Shown piece after piece: positions 15,244-23,468 of a DNA stretch of 42,069 bases. Numbering within the stretch: the first letter of the stretch is position 1; the number at the start of each line of letters is the position of its first letter. The notes beneath the pieces were generated by a model. It did no database searches, was not told the origin of the DNA, and saw only the letters and a program-made list of their open reading frames with translations. Position numbers and translations under genes: made by a program. Origin of the DNA: an uncultured Clostridia bacterium (lineage in GTDB: Bacteria > Bacillota > Clostridia > Christensenellales > Borkfalkiaceae); assembly GCA_947625595.1 (NCBI GenBank), contig CANQOX010000006.1:1-42069 (forward strand), written 5' to 3'.

Positions 15244-18042
15244 TTATTGCACGCCGTCGCTCGGCCAAGTGCGGTTGGCCTTGAACCAATCGGTGTCCTT
15301 CAGGATCGTCGAATTGTTGCTTCCCGTCACGGTGATGTCCGTCCCATTCGACCAAACGGTGATGAGGCCGTTCATCGAAGTGTAATTTTTCGTCGTTTTG
15401 TCGACGGAGAGCGTCGTGACGTAGATGTTCTTCGTGTACTTCGCGATACGGTTGATCGCATCCTGTGTGGGGAAAGTGTTTTCTTCCGTGGTGGTGTATT
15501 CCGTGGAGCCCGCACAGCAGCAGATGCACACGTATTCGGGCTGGATCACGGAGAGAAGGGCATCGTTCGAGGAGGTCTTACTGCCGTGGTGCCCCGCCTT
15601 GAAGAGCTCGCAGTGGGGAAGGGCGTTCTTCTGGACAAGGCTCTCCTCGCCTTCGAGCTCGAGATCGCCCGTAAAGAGATAGTGATTGTCCCCGTGCGTG
15701 AAGAGCGTGCAGACGGAATAATTGTTCTCATCGGACGAATTTATCTCGTAATATTTCTGATAGAGAATTTCAAAGGAGAGGCCTTCTGCGATCGTATAGC
15801 TCCTCTGTGCGCCGTTTGTCTCATTCCAACATTCCAACGCCGTGTAGTGCGTTGCCCCGTCATCGGAGACCTCTTTGTCGCGATAGGTGATGTAATCGGC
15901 GCTGATTTGTGAGGTTGTTTTTTTGCGCGCAAAATCGATGATCGTGCCGCACTTGAAATTCGCAAAGACACCTTTGGTGCCGTTGGTGCCAGTGGGCCCG
16001 ACAAAGGCTGCGATGTGGTCCTCGTGGGCGTGCGTGACGATGACGTATTCGAGAATGCCGTCGGTGCAGTGCTCCTTCAGGAACGACACAACGGCCGTCG
16101 CAGATTCCCGCTTGGACCCCGCGTCGATGAGGACTTCCGTGTCGCCCGATTTGAGGAGCATGCAGTCGCCCGCGTTACCGTTTCCAAGCTCGGGGAAATA
16201 GATGTTGACCTCGGCAACTGAAGCCCCTCCTCCCTCGGGCCCGCCACAGTTCTTGTAAGCATTTTGAAGAGCCTCCTTGGGTGTGCGGCGGCCGAGGACG
16301 ACATTCACAACGACGTCCGACATCTCCTGACGTGCCTTCGAGGAGCCGACAAATGCAGGGGTCGTAAAGAAACGATCGGTAAGTTGCGCCTCTACTTTTG
16401 CAACTTTGGCACTGACGAGTTGATTGCCCGTGAGCGGAATGCCCGTTTCGGGATCTTTCCCCTCGAGGAAATTTGCATAGGACTCCACGTCATAGACGTC
16501 CGTGCGCATGGGGTTATACCCGCTCACACTTGCGAATTTTGCCTGAAAATCGACGTCAAGGAGTTCCTTGACAAATTGGAAGGTCATGATCTCCTTCTCG
16601 GAGGCATTGGAAACGCCGTGGCCGCCCGTGAGCATGACAAGGGAAGGGCCTTGGCTGATACATTCGGCGTGCAGTTCTGGCGTGCCGTCGCCGTCCGCAT
16701 CGCGCATGACACCGGGAATGGGAGCGACTTCCGTCGTGAAATTGTTGCCAGCCATATATTGAGAGGCCGAAGAGGCGATGCAGAACACTGTGCCGCCCTC
16801 TTCGGGCCCCTTCACGAAGAGGTTGCTCGTGTAAGCGCCGTAGATCCCAAAGGTCGTGAAGTAGCCTTGGGGAGGATCATAGCGGTCGGCAAGGTCTGTG
16901 AGCCACTGCTTTGCGCCGTCGTTGTTAAAAAGATAGTGATTGTTGGGATCGGCGCTCGTGTAACCGAAGCCCTGTTGTTTGGCCATCGTGATGAACCAGT
17001 TCGCCTCGCTATCGTAACCGAGGGGCGTGCAGAGGGGCCACTTTTCCCTCGCCATCTCACAGATATCCCAAAGTTCGTCCCATGTGGTGGGAACTTCTGC
17101 ACCGAGCGCGTCGAGCGCATCGGGGTTGTAATAGAGAACTTCCGTGCTTTTGACAAAGGGAATGGTCAGAAGTGAATCTTCTGTAAATCCCGCGGCCTCG
17201 TATCCGCCGAAGTTTTCAGCCTTCCCCTCTTCCATATAGTTCGGAATGAAATTTTCGACATCGCTGTCGGAAAAGCCGATGCGACCGACCTTGTACCCCA
17301 TTCCGTCAATATTGTAGGTATAGGAGCGGGAATCGGTGAGATATTCACCCATATCGACGACCTTGCCCGAATCGAGATATTCGGCGACATGGTCGGCGTA
17401 GCAATAGGCGAGGTCGGGTTGAAGGCCGCCTTTGAGCCCGTTTTTGACCTGATCAAAGACATCATCATAGGAGCCGACCTGAACGTGATCCACCGTCCAC
17501 CCGGGGTACTTCGTCTCGAATTCCTGAATGGCTGTTTCCGTAACGGCCTGATATTTGCTGCCTTGAGAGGAATAGAACACGATGGTGTGATCGTAGGGAT
17601 TCGAAACCTGCGGACCATTGCCGCCTTGGCCTCCCTTGATGTTGCCGTGGACGCTCCAATGGCCGCTCTCCTTGGCGTAGACGTCGTAGGTCTCAAAGTC
17701 GAGATAGAGGTCACCGTCCTTGCCGAGCGTGTCCGCGGGGGCGCCGTCGCCGTAATGCCAGCCGTTTCCCGTGTCGCCCTTGGGACCTGCGGGGCCTGCG
17801 GGGCCCGTTTCGCCCTTGACGGACAGAAGCCACTCATCGTAGGTCAGCGGCTTCTCACCCTTCTCGGCACAGCGTTCGACATAGAGGTCGTAGATGGAGC
17901 GAATGGAGTCATCCTCCGTCTGCGTCACGCCGCCCAAACTGCCCGCGCCCCATGACCCGAACGAGCAGGCGCACGCGCCCACCGCGATCATGCAGCAGAG
18001 GCAGAAGGTCAAAAGGACACGAAAGAAATTTTTCTTTTTCAT
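15244..18042 (-). CDS. Lipoprotein fusion: solute-binding protein plus ComEC-like metallo-beta-lactamase
   Basis: A single 932-residue frame joins parts normally found apart. Residues 1-24 are a lipoprotein signal (VGAC, Cys24; ACAC with Cys26 is the alternative). Residues 77-92 are five collagen-like Gly-X-Y triplets, followed by a W-x-Y-G-x-G-x-P...GDLYLD...DVY module (95-122). Residues ~150-600 are a family 1 extracellular sugar-binding protein (start HTIVFYSSQGSKYQAVTETA; YNPDALDALGAEVPTTWDEL near 305-324). Residues ~610-905 are a metallo-beta-lactamase domain of the ComEC/Rec2 type, with HAHEDH at 671-676, TGDLE at 791-795 and HHGSKTSS at 818-825. All metal ligands of that class are present, so hydrolase activity outside the membrane is plausible. 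No permease genes are adjacent. A good AGCAGGAG ribosome site fixes the ATG at 18040-18042. Substrates are unknown. Confidence 0.9.
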   Translation of the reverse strand: MKKKNFFRVLLTFCLCCMIAVGACACSFGSWGAGSLGGVTQTEDDSIRSIYDLYVERCAEKGEKPLTYDEWLLSVKGETGPAGPAGPKGDTGNGWHYGDGAPADTLGKDGDLYLDFETYDVYAKESGHWSVHGNIKGGQGGNGPQVSNPYDHTIVFYSSQGSKYQAVTETAIQEFETKYPGWTVDHVQVGSYDDVFDQVKNGLKGGLQPDLAYCYADHVAEYLDSGKVVDMGEYLTDSRSYTYNIDGMGYKVGRIGFSDSDVENFIPNYMEEGKAENFGGYEAAGFTEDSLLTIPFVKSTEVLYYNPDALDALGAEVPTTWDELWDICEMAREKWPLCTPLGYDSEANWFITMAKQQGFGYTSADPNNHYLFNNDGAKQWLTDLADRYDPPQGYFTTFGIYGAYTSNLFVKGPEEGGTVFCIASSASQYMAGNNFTTEVAPIPGVMRDADGDGTPELHAECISQGPSLVMLTGGHGVSNASEKEIMTFQFVKELLDVDFQAKFASVSGYNPMRTDVYDVESYANFLEGKDPETGIPLTGNQLVSAKVAKVEAQLTDRFFTTPAFVGSSKARQEMSDVVVNVVLGRRTPKEALQNAYKNCGGPEGGGASVAEVNIYFPELGNGNAGDCMLLKSGDTEVLIDAGSKRESATAVVSFLKEHCTDGILEYVIVTHAHEDHIAAFVGPTGTNGTKGVFANFKCGTIIDFARKKTTSQISADYITYRDKEVSDDGATHYTALECWNETNGAQRSYTIAEGLSFEILYQKYYEINSSDENNYSVCTLFTHGDNHYLFTGDLELEGEESLVQKNALPHCELFKAGHHGSKTSSNDALLSVIQPEYVCICCCAGSTEYTTTEENTFPTQDAINRIAKYTKNIYVTTLSVDKTTKNYTSMNGLITVWSNGTDITVTGSNNSTILKDTDWFKANRTWPSDGVQ

Positions 18043-18104
18043 AGCGTTGTCTCCTGCTTTTTTCTGTATTGTTGCGTTTTTTGATTGCCTGAAATCAAAA
18101 AATA

Positions 18105-18126
18105 ACATTTGTTATATAACATATGT
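18105..18126. promoter_or_regulatory. 22-bp near-perfect palindrome upstream of the fusion lipoprotein
   Basis: ACATTTGTTATATAACATATGT differs from a perfect palindrome at one base pair; the central TGTTATATAACA is perfect. It lies about 63 bases upstream of the fusion lipoprotein start, just past the stop of the 114-aa gene. On the minus strand CTGACG, 17 bases, TTATAT could be a weak promoter with the palindrome over its -10 box, which would suit a repressor operator. An AT-rich hairpin (18077-18102, TTTTTTGATT / AATCAAAAAA) lies between the palindrome and the gene. Confidence 0.55.
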
Positions 18127-18138
18127 CATTTTCTGTCG

Positions 18139-18483
18139 TCAGACGAGGCCGAGCGCCGAGGCGATGTTGACGACCGCTTCATCGATGTTGTGCAGAAACT
18201 TATTGATCGCGGTCTGTGCGCCCCTGTCGATCTCGCCGTCCTCAACCGTGCGGAGGACTGCGACGATCATGTCGAAATTGTTGTAGATGATGCCGCACTC
18301 GATGTCGAGGGCCTTCATCACAGGGTCCTCGCTCCCGTGCTGGATGCGGTAAAGCTCCTTGACCTCGGCATTCATCTCGGGAAAGAGGGCCACGTCGCCC
18401 CGTTCGAAGAGCGCCTTCATCGTCTGGTTCAGAGAGTAGAGCGCCCTGATAAATTCCTCATGTGTTCCGTTTGCTTCCGTCAC
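18139..18483 (-). CDS. Hypothetical 114-aa helical protein
   Basis: I do not recognise this protein. It is acidic and predicted all-helical (EEFIRALYSLNQTMKALFER, then NNFDMIVAVLRTVEDGE and FLHNIDEAVVNIASALGLV), without signal or membrane segment. The start ATG overlaps the stop of the UDP-sugar pyrophosphorylase gene (ATGA at 18480-18483), so it is the last gene of the GH36 operon and translationally coupled. A four-helix-bundle regulator or chaperone-like role is possible but unsupported. Confidence 0.75.
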   Translation of the reverse strand: MTEANGTHEEFIRALYSLNQTMKALFERGDVALFPEMNAEVKELYRIQHGSEDPVMKALDIECGIIYNNFDMIVAVLRTVEDGEIDRGAQTAINKFLHNIDEAVVNIASALGLV

Positions 18484-19694
18484 AGCGTCACCCCGTTTTT
18501 CTCGAGGAGCTTCCGTGCGCTCTCCACGCTGTCCACCCCTTCCTTATTTTTGATGGGAGCAAACTCTCTCTCCCGCACGACTTCGAAGGGGAGGCAGCTC
18601 CCCATGAGGCGGATCATGTCGAGGATCAGCGTCTCGAACTTATAGCCGTTCTCCCTGTCGGGGCGGACAAAACTTCCGTCCTCCGCAAGGTGCGGGATCT
18701 TCTTTTTGACGACGTGCACGGGAATGCGCTCCCGCGCGATCTCCTCGAGCTTCTTTGCCGAGAGGAGATAATTGAGAATGACACCGAAGGAGTAGGCAAG
18801 GTTGCCGTCTTCTCCCCTCTCACAGGCCATTTCCTCGGTCAGCTCATAGTATTCGATGACGGAGGGTCTGCGGTCCTCGAGGCAGAGGACGCCGACTTTC
18901 TCATGCGGCTCGGTCTTTCGGACGACCTTCGCGCCGCTGTTCATGCCGCTCGCGATCGTCGCCCCGATGAAGACGGGATCGGCGCTCTTCTGCAGGACAT
19001 TGTCGACGCCATAGACATTGTACCACTCGATCGCGGGAAAATCGTTGTCCGCGCCCGCGCGCTTGAGGGAGGAGTACCAGCCGCCGTTGCCGTTGGGCGA
19101 GAGGGCGAGCTTTCCCCTGTCCTCGAGGAGAAGTTTGCCGCCAAAGTCCACGCTCGGGGCCATGTCCTGCCTGAAAAAGCGGATAAATTCCTTGGGATAG
19201 CCGAAACAGGAGTGCGCCTCGAAGAAGGCCTTCGTCGCGGCGTCGTTCTTGTCGCTCGTCATGATGAAGAGGGGCACGGTCGCGCCGCACGCCTCACAGA
19301 CGGCGAGAAGGTTCCTGATCTGCATCTCGAAGATGTAGAGCGGGTGCGTGAGGCCGATGTCGTACATGCCCTTCGGGGCGTCCGAGCCGAGCCGCGTGCC
19401 CTGCCCGCCCGCGAGCAAGACGCAGGCGACTTTCCCCCCCTTGATCGCCTCCGCGCCGAGCGCAAAAAATTCCTCCCGCCTCCTCTCGATCTCAGCGAGG
19501 GAGAGGCCGCTGATGGGCTCGATCTTCCCCTTTCCGCTCAAGTCCTCGGGCTGTTTCCAGAGCGCGACGGTCTCCCAGTCGATGTTCTCGATTTCGCTGA
19601 TAAAGCGGGCTTTCTCCTCCATGGTGAGGTCATCGAAGCCCTGCAAAATGTGGGTCTGTCCCTTCTCGGAGAGCAGACTGTTGAGTTCTTTCAT
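18480..19694 (-). CDS. UDPGP-family UDP-sugar pyrophosphorylase (eukaryotic type)
   Basis: The 404-residue enzyme belongs to the UDPGP family that also holds eukaryotic UDP-GlcNAc and UDP-glucose pyrophosphorylases, not the GalU/GlmU type. The signature LLAGGQGTRLGSDAPKG lies at 93-109, followed by YDIGLTHPLYIFEMQ, MTSDKNDAATKAFFE near 145-159, and NVYGVDNVLQKSADPVFIG near 224-242. It transfers UMP from UTP to a sugar-1-phosphate; which sugar (glucose, galactose or N-acetylhexosamine) cannot be told from the sequence. The gene begins immediately after the GH36 stop, so a link to galactoside breakdown is likely and UDP-galactose or UDP-glucose formation is a reasonable guess. It overlaps the 114-aa gene downstream. 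Confidence 0.9.
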   Translation of the reverse strand: MKELNSLLSEKGQTHILQGFDDLTMEEKARFISEIENIDWETVALWKQPEDLSGKGKIEPISGLSLAEIERRREEFFALGAEAIKGGKVACVLLAGGQGTRLGSDAPKGMYDIGLTHPLYIFEMQIRNLLAVCEACGATVPLFIMTSDKNDAATKAFFEAHSCFGYPKEFIRFFRQDMAPSVDFGGKLLLEDRGKLALSPNGNGGWYSSLKRAGADNDFPAIEWYNVYGVDNVLQKSADPVFIGATIASGMNSGAKVVRKTEPHEKVGVLCLEDRRPSVIEYYELTEEMACERGEDGNLAYSFGVILNYLLSAKKLEEIARERIPVHVVKKKIPHLAEDGSFVRPDRENGYKFETLILDMIRLMGSCLPFEVVREREFAPIKNKEGVDSVESARKLLEKNGVTL

Positions 19695-21755
19695 TCAATT
19701 CTCCTCTTCAAAGAGCCATGCGCCCGCATGGAAGGGTTCGCCGCGGACGGAGAACCTCTCGCCCGCCTCGAATGCAAGATCCGTATAGCACGCGGCAAGG
19801 CGCTCTCCCTTCATGGAAAGTTTCACCTCGCACGCGTCATCGAGGAAATGCACGATGACGAGCCTCTTGTTTTGATATTTTTTTACATAGACCTGCCTGC
19901 CCTTGGGGGCGCGGTAGTATTCTACGGTGTTGTCGATCTTTACAATGTCGCCAAAGCGGACGACGTCCTTGATCTCCTCATAGAAGGACAGGCCCCGCTG
20001 AATGAGGCCGATCTTTCCGTCGGAGAGGTTCAGAATGTCGCCCGAGAGGCAGATACGTCCCATCATGGCGGCGCAGAGGGAATAGATCGTGCGGCTGTCG
20101 CTCTCATTCTCGCGCAGGACGGCCCAGATCTGCTCCTGACGTGCGGGAATGACGCGGGAGACGTTGGCGGCAACAAGCGGGATCTCGGGGCATTCGTGCG
20201 CATCCGAGAAGGAGCACATCGAGACCATGCCCATGCGCTTCGGCTCGATGCGGCTGCCGCCCGAAGAGCAGTTCTCGATGACGAGGCCCGAAATGCCGTC
20301 CTTGAGCTTCTGAAGCCACTCAAGGCTCGCCTCCGTGACCTGCCTTCCGCCTTCGCCGAGGACGGCTCCGTCCTCGCTGTCACAGCCCATGCCGATGTTG
20401 TCGTTGTAGTCGATCTTGATATACTCAAAGCCGCTTTCCTGAAGCTGTTTCAGCAGTTTCTCCCGAAGGAAGGTCTCTGCCTCCTCCGTCCTCAGGTCGA
20501 GGAAGCGGCGGTTTTTGCTCGTGAGAACGTGCCCGTCGCGGTGAAGGAGCATGTCCTCGTCGCGATAGAACGTCTCACTGTCCCGCCCCGCGACTTCGTA
20601 CTCGTACCAGATGCCCGCCTTCATGCCGAGGGATCTGGCCTTCTTCGAGATCTCAGTGAGATCGGGAAAGATGGAACGGTTGATGTTCCAGTCGCCGATG
20701 GCGTTGCACCAGCCCCTGTCCTCGGGTTTGTACCACCCGCTGTCGATGACGAAATACTTGATCTGCGGGAAGGGCTTCAATGCGTCCATCATGCGGAGCA
20801 TGAGCTCCTGCGTGGGGTTTCCCCAAGTGGCGCAGTACTCATTGTACATGACGGGCATGGCCTCCTCACTCGCGGGGACGGAGAGCGTCCTGTCCTGCTC
20901 GTGGACGAGGGCGTTGCAGACGGCATCAAAATTCCTCTGCACGGTGAAATAGGCGTTGCCGCTCTCGAAGCTCTCGTCGGGAAGAATGTCCTTGCGCCAG
21001 TGCGCAAATTCATAGTCCCCGAGGCCCCCCGAGAGCGCGCAGGTCTCCTTCTCCTGATAGAGCTCCATTTGCCATGAATAGGGCGCGTCGATCTGCACGC
21101 CGAGGCAATATTTTCCGTCCCCGACGGCCGCAAAGGGATAGTAGCCGCGGTTTGGCATGGAGCCGACCTGACCGAACTTCTCGACCTTGACGCCGTACCG
21201 CGCCCAGCTCATGTCAAAGCCGAGGGAAGAGAAGGCCTCCGCCTTCACCCTGCACTCCCGCGACCATGCGCTCGTCATGCGGGTGAGGGAAAGTCCCATC
21301 GTGTCCCTGCAACCGCCCTTGACGGAGGTGATGCCGCTCAAGGAAAAGCTCGAGAGCATCTCAAGAGTACGCACCATGTCCGAACGGTTGGTATAGCGGA
21401 CATGGGTCGTGAAAACGCCCGTTTGTGAAGCATAAGTCAGGACATGGGTATAGCAATTTCCGTCGTTGTCGGAAAGTTCCGTCGTCACCGTATTGCCCTT
21501 CCTCGTCTGCTTATCGACGTGCAGAAGGGTGGACGTGCGGTTGCGCATGGTGGCCCCAAGGGTGTAGTCGATAAGGGCGTCATCCCCCGTGAAGGAGACC
21601 TGAATGAGGCTGTCACAGCAGAGCTTTTGCGGCTCGACCTTTGCCGATTTCGGATAGACGGCAAGGCCGATGACGGTTCTTTCTTCGTGCCCCTCCACGG
21701 GCGTCTCGACGTAGTAGACGGCTGTTTTGCCGAAGATGTATTTTTTGAAGAACAA
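19695..21755 (-). CDS. GH36-type alpha-galactosidase
   Basis: The 686-residue protein has the GH-D clan layout: an N-terminal beta-supersandwich (1-300), a TIM barrel (about 310-600) and a C-terminal beta domain. The nucleophile region is YIKIDYND near 447-454, and the acid/base region follows CSSGGSRIEPKR in MCSFSDAHE near 520-528. FVIDSGWY and AGIWYEYEVA are typical barrel strands. No signal peptide is present, so it acts in the cytoplasm on imported oligosaccharides. The only start that fits is TTG at 21753-21755, preceded by a GGGGGTGGGG string inside the repeat field R2; the repeat thus seems to supply the ribosome site. The pyrophosphorylase gene abuts its stop. Other alpha-galactoside-like specificities cannot be excluded. 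Confidence 0.88.
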   Translation of the reverse strand: MFFKKYIFGKTAVYYVETPVEGHEERTVIGLAVYPKSAKVEPQKLCCDSLIQVSFTGDDALIDYTLGATMRNRTSTLLHVDKQTRKGNTVTTELSDNDGNCYTHVLTYASQTGVFTTHVRYTNRSDMVRTLEMLSSFSLSGITSVKGGCRDTMGLSLTRMTSAWSRECRVKAEAFSSLGFDMSWARYGVKVEKFGQVGSMPNRGYYPFAAVGDGKYCLGVQIDAPYSWQMELYQEKETCALSGGLGDYEFAHWRKDILPDESFESGNAYFTVQRNFDAVCNALVHEQDRTLSVPASEEAMPVMYNEYCATWGNPTQELMLRMMDALKPFPQIKYFVIDSGWYKPEDRGWCNAIGDWNINRSIFPDLTEISKKARSLGMKAGIWYEYEVAGRDSETFYRDEDMLLHRDGHVLTSKNRRFLDLRTEEAETFLREKLLKQLQESGFEYIKIDYNDNIGMGCDSEDGAVLGEGGRQVTEASLEWLQKLKDGISGLVIENCSSGGSRIEPKRMGMVSMCSFSDAHECPEIPLVAANVSRVIPARQEQIWAVLRENESDSRTIYSLCAAMMGRICLSGDILNLSDGKIGLIQRGLSFYEEIKDVVRFGDIVKIDNTVEYYRAPKGRQVYVKKYQNKRLVIVHFLDDACEVKLSMKGERLAACYTDLAFEAGERFSVRGEPFHAGAWLFEEEN

Positions 21756-21756
21756 G

Positions 21757-21899
21757 GTACCCCACCCCCTTCCCTACCCTCCCCCCTCCCCCAAGGAGGG
21801 GGGAGGCGAGTAGGATCTGCCTCTGCCCTCCCCCAAGGGGGGCAGTAGGTATGCCCTGTCGGGCGCCTCACCTCACTCAAAAAAAGGAGGCGAGTAGCA
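21757..21899. repeat. Intergenic repeat field R2
   Basis: This stretch between araA and the GH36 gene is made of polypurine/polypyrimidine modules (TACCCTCCCCCCTCCCCCAA, GGAGGGGGGAGGCGAGTAGG, CTCCCCCAAGGGGGGCAG) related to the other intergenic fields. It reaches to within two bases of the GH36 TTG start. I see no promoter for GH36 in it. Confidence 0.7.
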
Positions 21900-21913
21900 T
21901 TATTTATAATAGA

Positions 21914-21935
21914 GGGCGGCAGAAAACCGCCGCCC
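21914..21935 (-). terminator. Terminator-like hairpin after araA
   Basis: GGGCGGC / GCCGCCC stem with an 8-nt loop, 12 bases past the araA stop, followed on the minus strand by a T/A-rich tract (TCTATTATAAAT). It would end the arabinose operon before repeat field R2. Confidence 0.55.
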
Positions 21936-21946
21936 CCGCTTCGTCA

Positions 21947-23407
21947 TTATCTTCTCGTCTTCCAGACGGCGTCCGACCACATGAGCTTTTCCTTGAAGGA
22001 ATTGATCTCTGTGTTCTCGTCGATGAGGACGACTTCCACGCCCCACATGTTGCCGAGGTCCACCATCTGCTGTGCCGTGACGACAGAGGAGACGACGGTG
22101 TGATGGGCTCCGCCCGCATAGATCCACGCGGCGACGCCGTCCTTGAAGTTGGGCTGATATTGCCACATCAGGCCGCCGACGGGCAGATTGGGCATCGGGT
22201 GGGGATACTTCACGAGGGAGATCTTCTGCACGATAAGGCGCATTCTGTCGCCCATGTCGATCATGGAGACGGCGATGGCGTCGGGCGCTTCGATGCCCTC
22301 AAAGACGAGGCGCGCGGGATCGGACTTGCCGCCGATCGAGAGCGGATGGACCTGAATTTCGGGCTTGGTGGAGGCAAACTGCGGGCTGACCTCGAGCATG
22401 TGCGCACCGAGGCAGAGGCCGTCTTTGAGGTCATAGGTGTAGTCCTCCATGAGGCCCGTCCCCTTCTGTCCCGCCATGTACTGCATGGTCGCGCCGAGCG
22501 CGGCGATCTTCCAGTCGCCCTCTGCGCCGAAGCCGTACCCCTTCGACTGAAGATCCTGAATGGCCAGCCCGGGGAGCTGATTCATGTCGTGGAGGGCGCC
22601 GAAGTGATCGACGATGCCGATGTAGCCGCCCTTCTCCTTGCAAAGTTTCTCAATGGCGATCTCGTACTTCGCCTGTTCGCGGACGACGTCGATGCGGTCG
22701 GTCCCCATCGTGTACTTCTCGGCGTACTCGGCCATGAGCGCGTCCACTTCGGCCTCGGTGACTTCATTGATATAATCCACGAGGTCGCCGACGGGATAAT
22801 AGTCCACCTGCCAGCCGAGATTGATGTGCGCGTCGATCTTGTCGCCCTCGGTGACGGCGACGTCGCGCATGTTGTCGGAGAAACGGGCGACCTTGACCGT
22901 CTTCGAGAAGGCATACCCCGCGGCCGTGACGCACCACGAAGCGAGCTCTTTCAGCGCCTCGGGGTCCTTATAGTAGCCGACGATGACCTTGTTGTCCATG
23001 CGAAGGCGGGCGACGATGTAGCCGAACTCCCTGTCGCCGTGGGCCGCCTGATTTTCGTTCATGAAGTCCATGTCAATGGTGTCATAGGGAAGTCTCTCAT
23101 TGTACTGCGTCGCAAAGTGGCACATGGGCTTCTGAAGCATTTTGAGCCCCTTGATCCACATCTTGGCGGGCGAGAAGGTATGGCACCAAGTGATGATGCC
23201 GATGCAGTCGGGGTCGTTGTTGACCTTTCTGACGGCCTCGACGACTTCGTCCGAGCTCTTGCAGGTGGTGAGATACTTCACCGTGACGGGCACGTGCTTG
23301 TTGACATAGTTCGCCATTTCTTTGGAGTGCTGTGCGACGTGTTGAAGGACGTCGTCGCCGTACAGCGTCTGTGAACCTGTCAGCCAATAGACAATTTTTT
23401 CTTTCAT
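21947..23407 (-). CDS. araA: L-arabinose isomerase
   Basis: AraA converts L-arabinose to L-ribulose, a Mn-dependent cytoplasmic step. The 486-residue product has the family N-terminus (EKIVYWLTGSQTLYGDDVLQ near 3-22), GIITWCHTFSPAKMWIKGL near 71-89, HFATQYNE, NLGWQVDYYPVGDLV, the conserved GYGFGAEGDWKIAALGA near 291-307, and the histidine stretch GGAHHTVVSSVVT near 440-452. The ATG at 23405-23407 is used because an AAAAGGGG ribosome site is correctly spaced for it; an in-frame TTG two codons upstream is too close to that site. It is the last gene of araB-araD-DUF1292-araA. Confidence 0.97.
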   Translation of the reverse strand: MKEKIVYWLTGSQTLYGDDVLQHVAQHSKEMANYVNKHVPVTVKYLTTCKSSDEVVEAVRKVNNDPDCIGIITWCHTFSPAKMWIKGLKMLQKPMCHFATQYNERLPYDTIDMDFMNENQAAHGDREFGYIVARLRMDNKVIVGYYKDPEALKELASWCVTAAGYAFSKTVKVARFSDNMRDVAVTEGDKIDAHINLGWQVDYYPVGDLVDYINEVTEAEVDALMAEYAEKYTMGTDRIDVVREQAKYEIAIEKLCKEKGGYIGIVDHFGALHDMNQLPGLAIQDLQSKGYGFGAEGDWKIAALGATMQYMAGQKGTGLMEDYTYDLKDGLCLGAHMLEVSPQFASTKPEIQVHPLSIGGKSDPARLVFEGIEAPDAIAVSMIDMGDRMRLIVQKISLVKYPHPMPNLPVGGLMWQYQPNFKDGVAAWIYAGGAHHTVVSSVVTAQQMVDLGNMWGVEVVLIDENTEINSFKEKLMWSDAVWKTRR

Positions 23408-23468
23408 ATCCAAATTCCCCTTTTATGAATTTTTTATTTGAAATACGGACCTTATTTGATCTCTGCGA

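Noticed and set aside
18043-18138. Intrinsic terminator at 18077-18102
   Set aside because: The stem is only A/T at its base and no T-run follows on the minus strand, so it is mentioned only with the palindrome.
18462-21077. An 871-codon open frame on the plus strand
   Set aside because: It lies antisense to the GH36 and pyrophosphorylase genes, whose families are certain. High GC gives long open shadows on the opposite strand; its product shows no domain.
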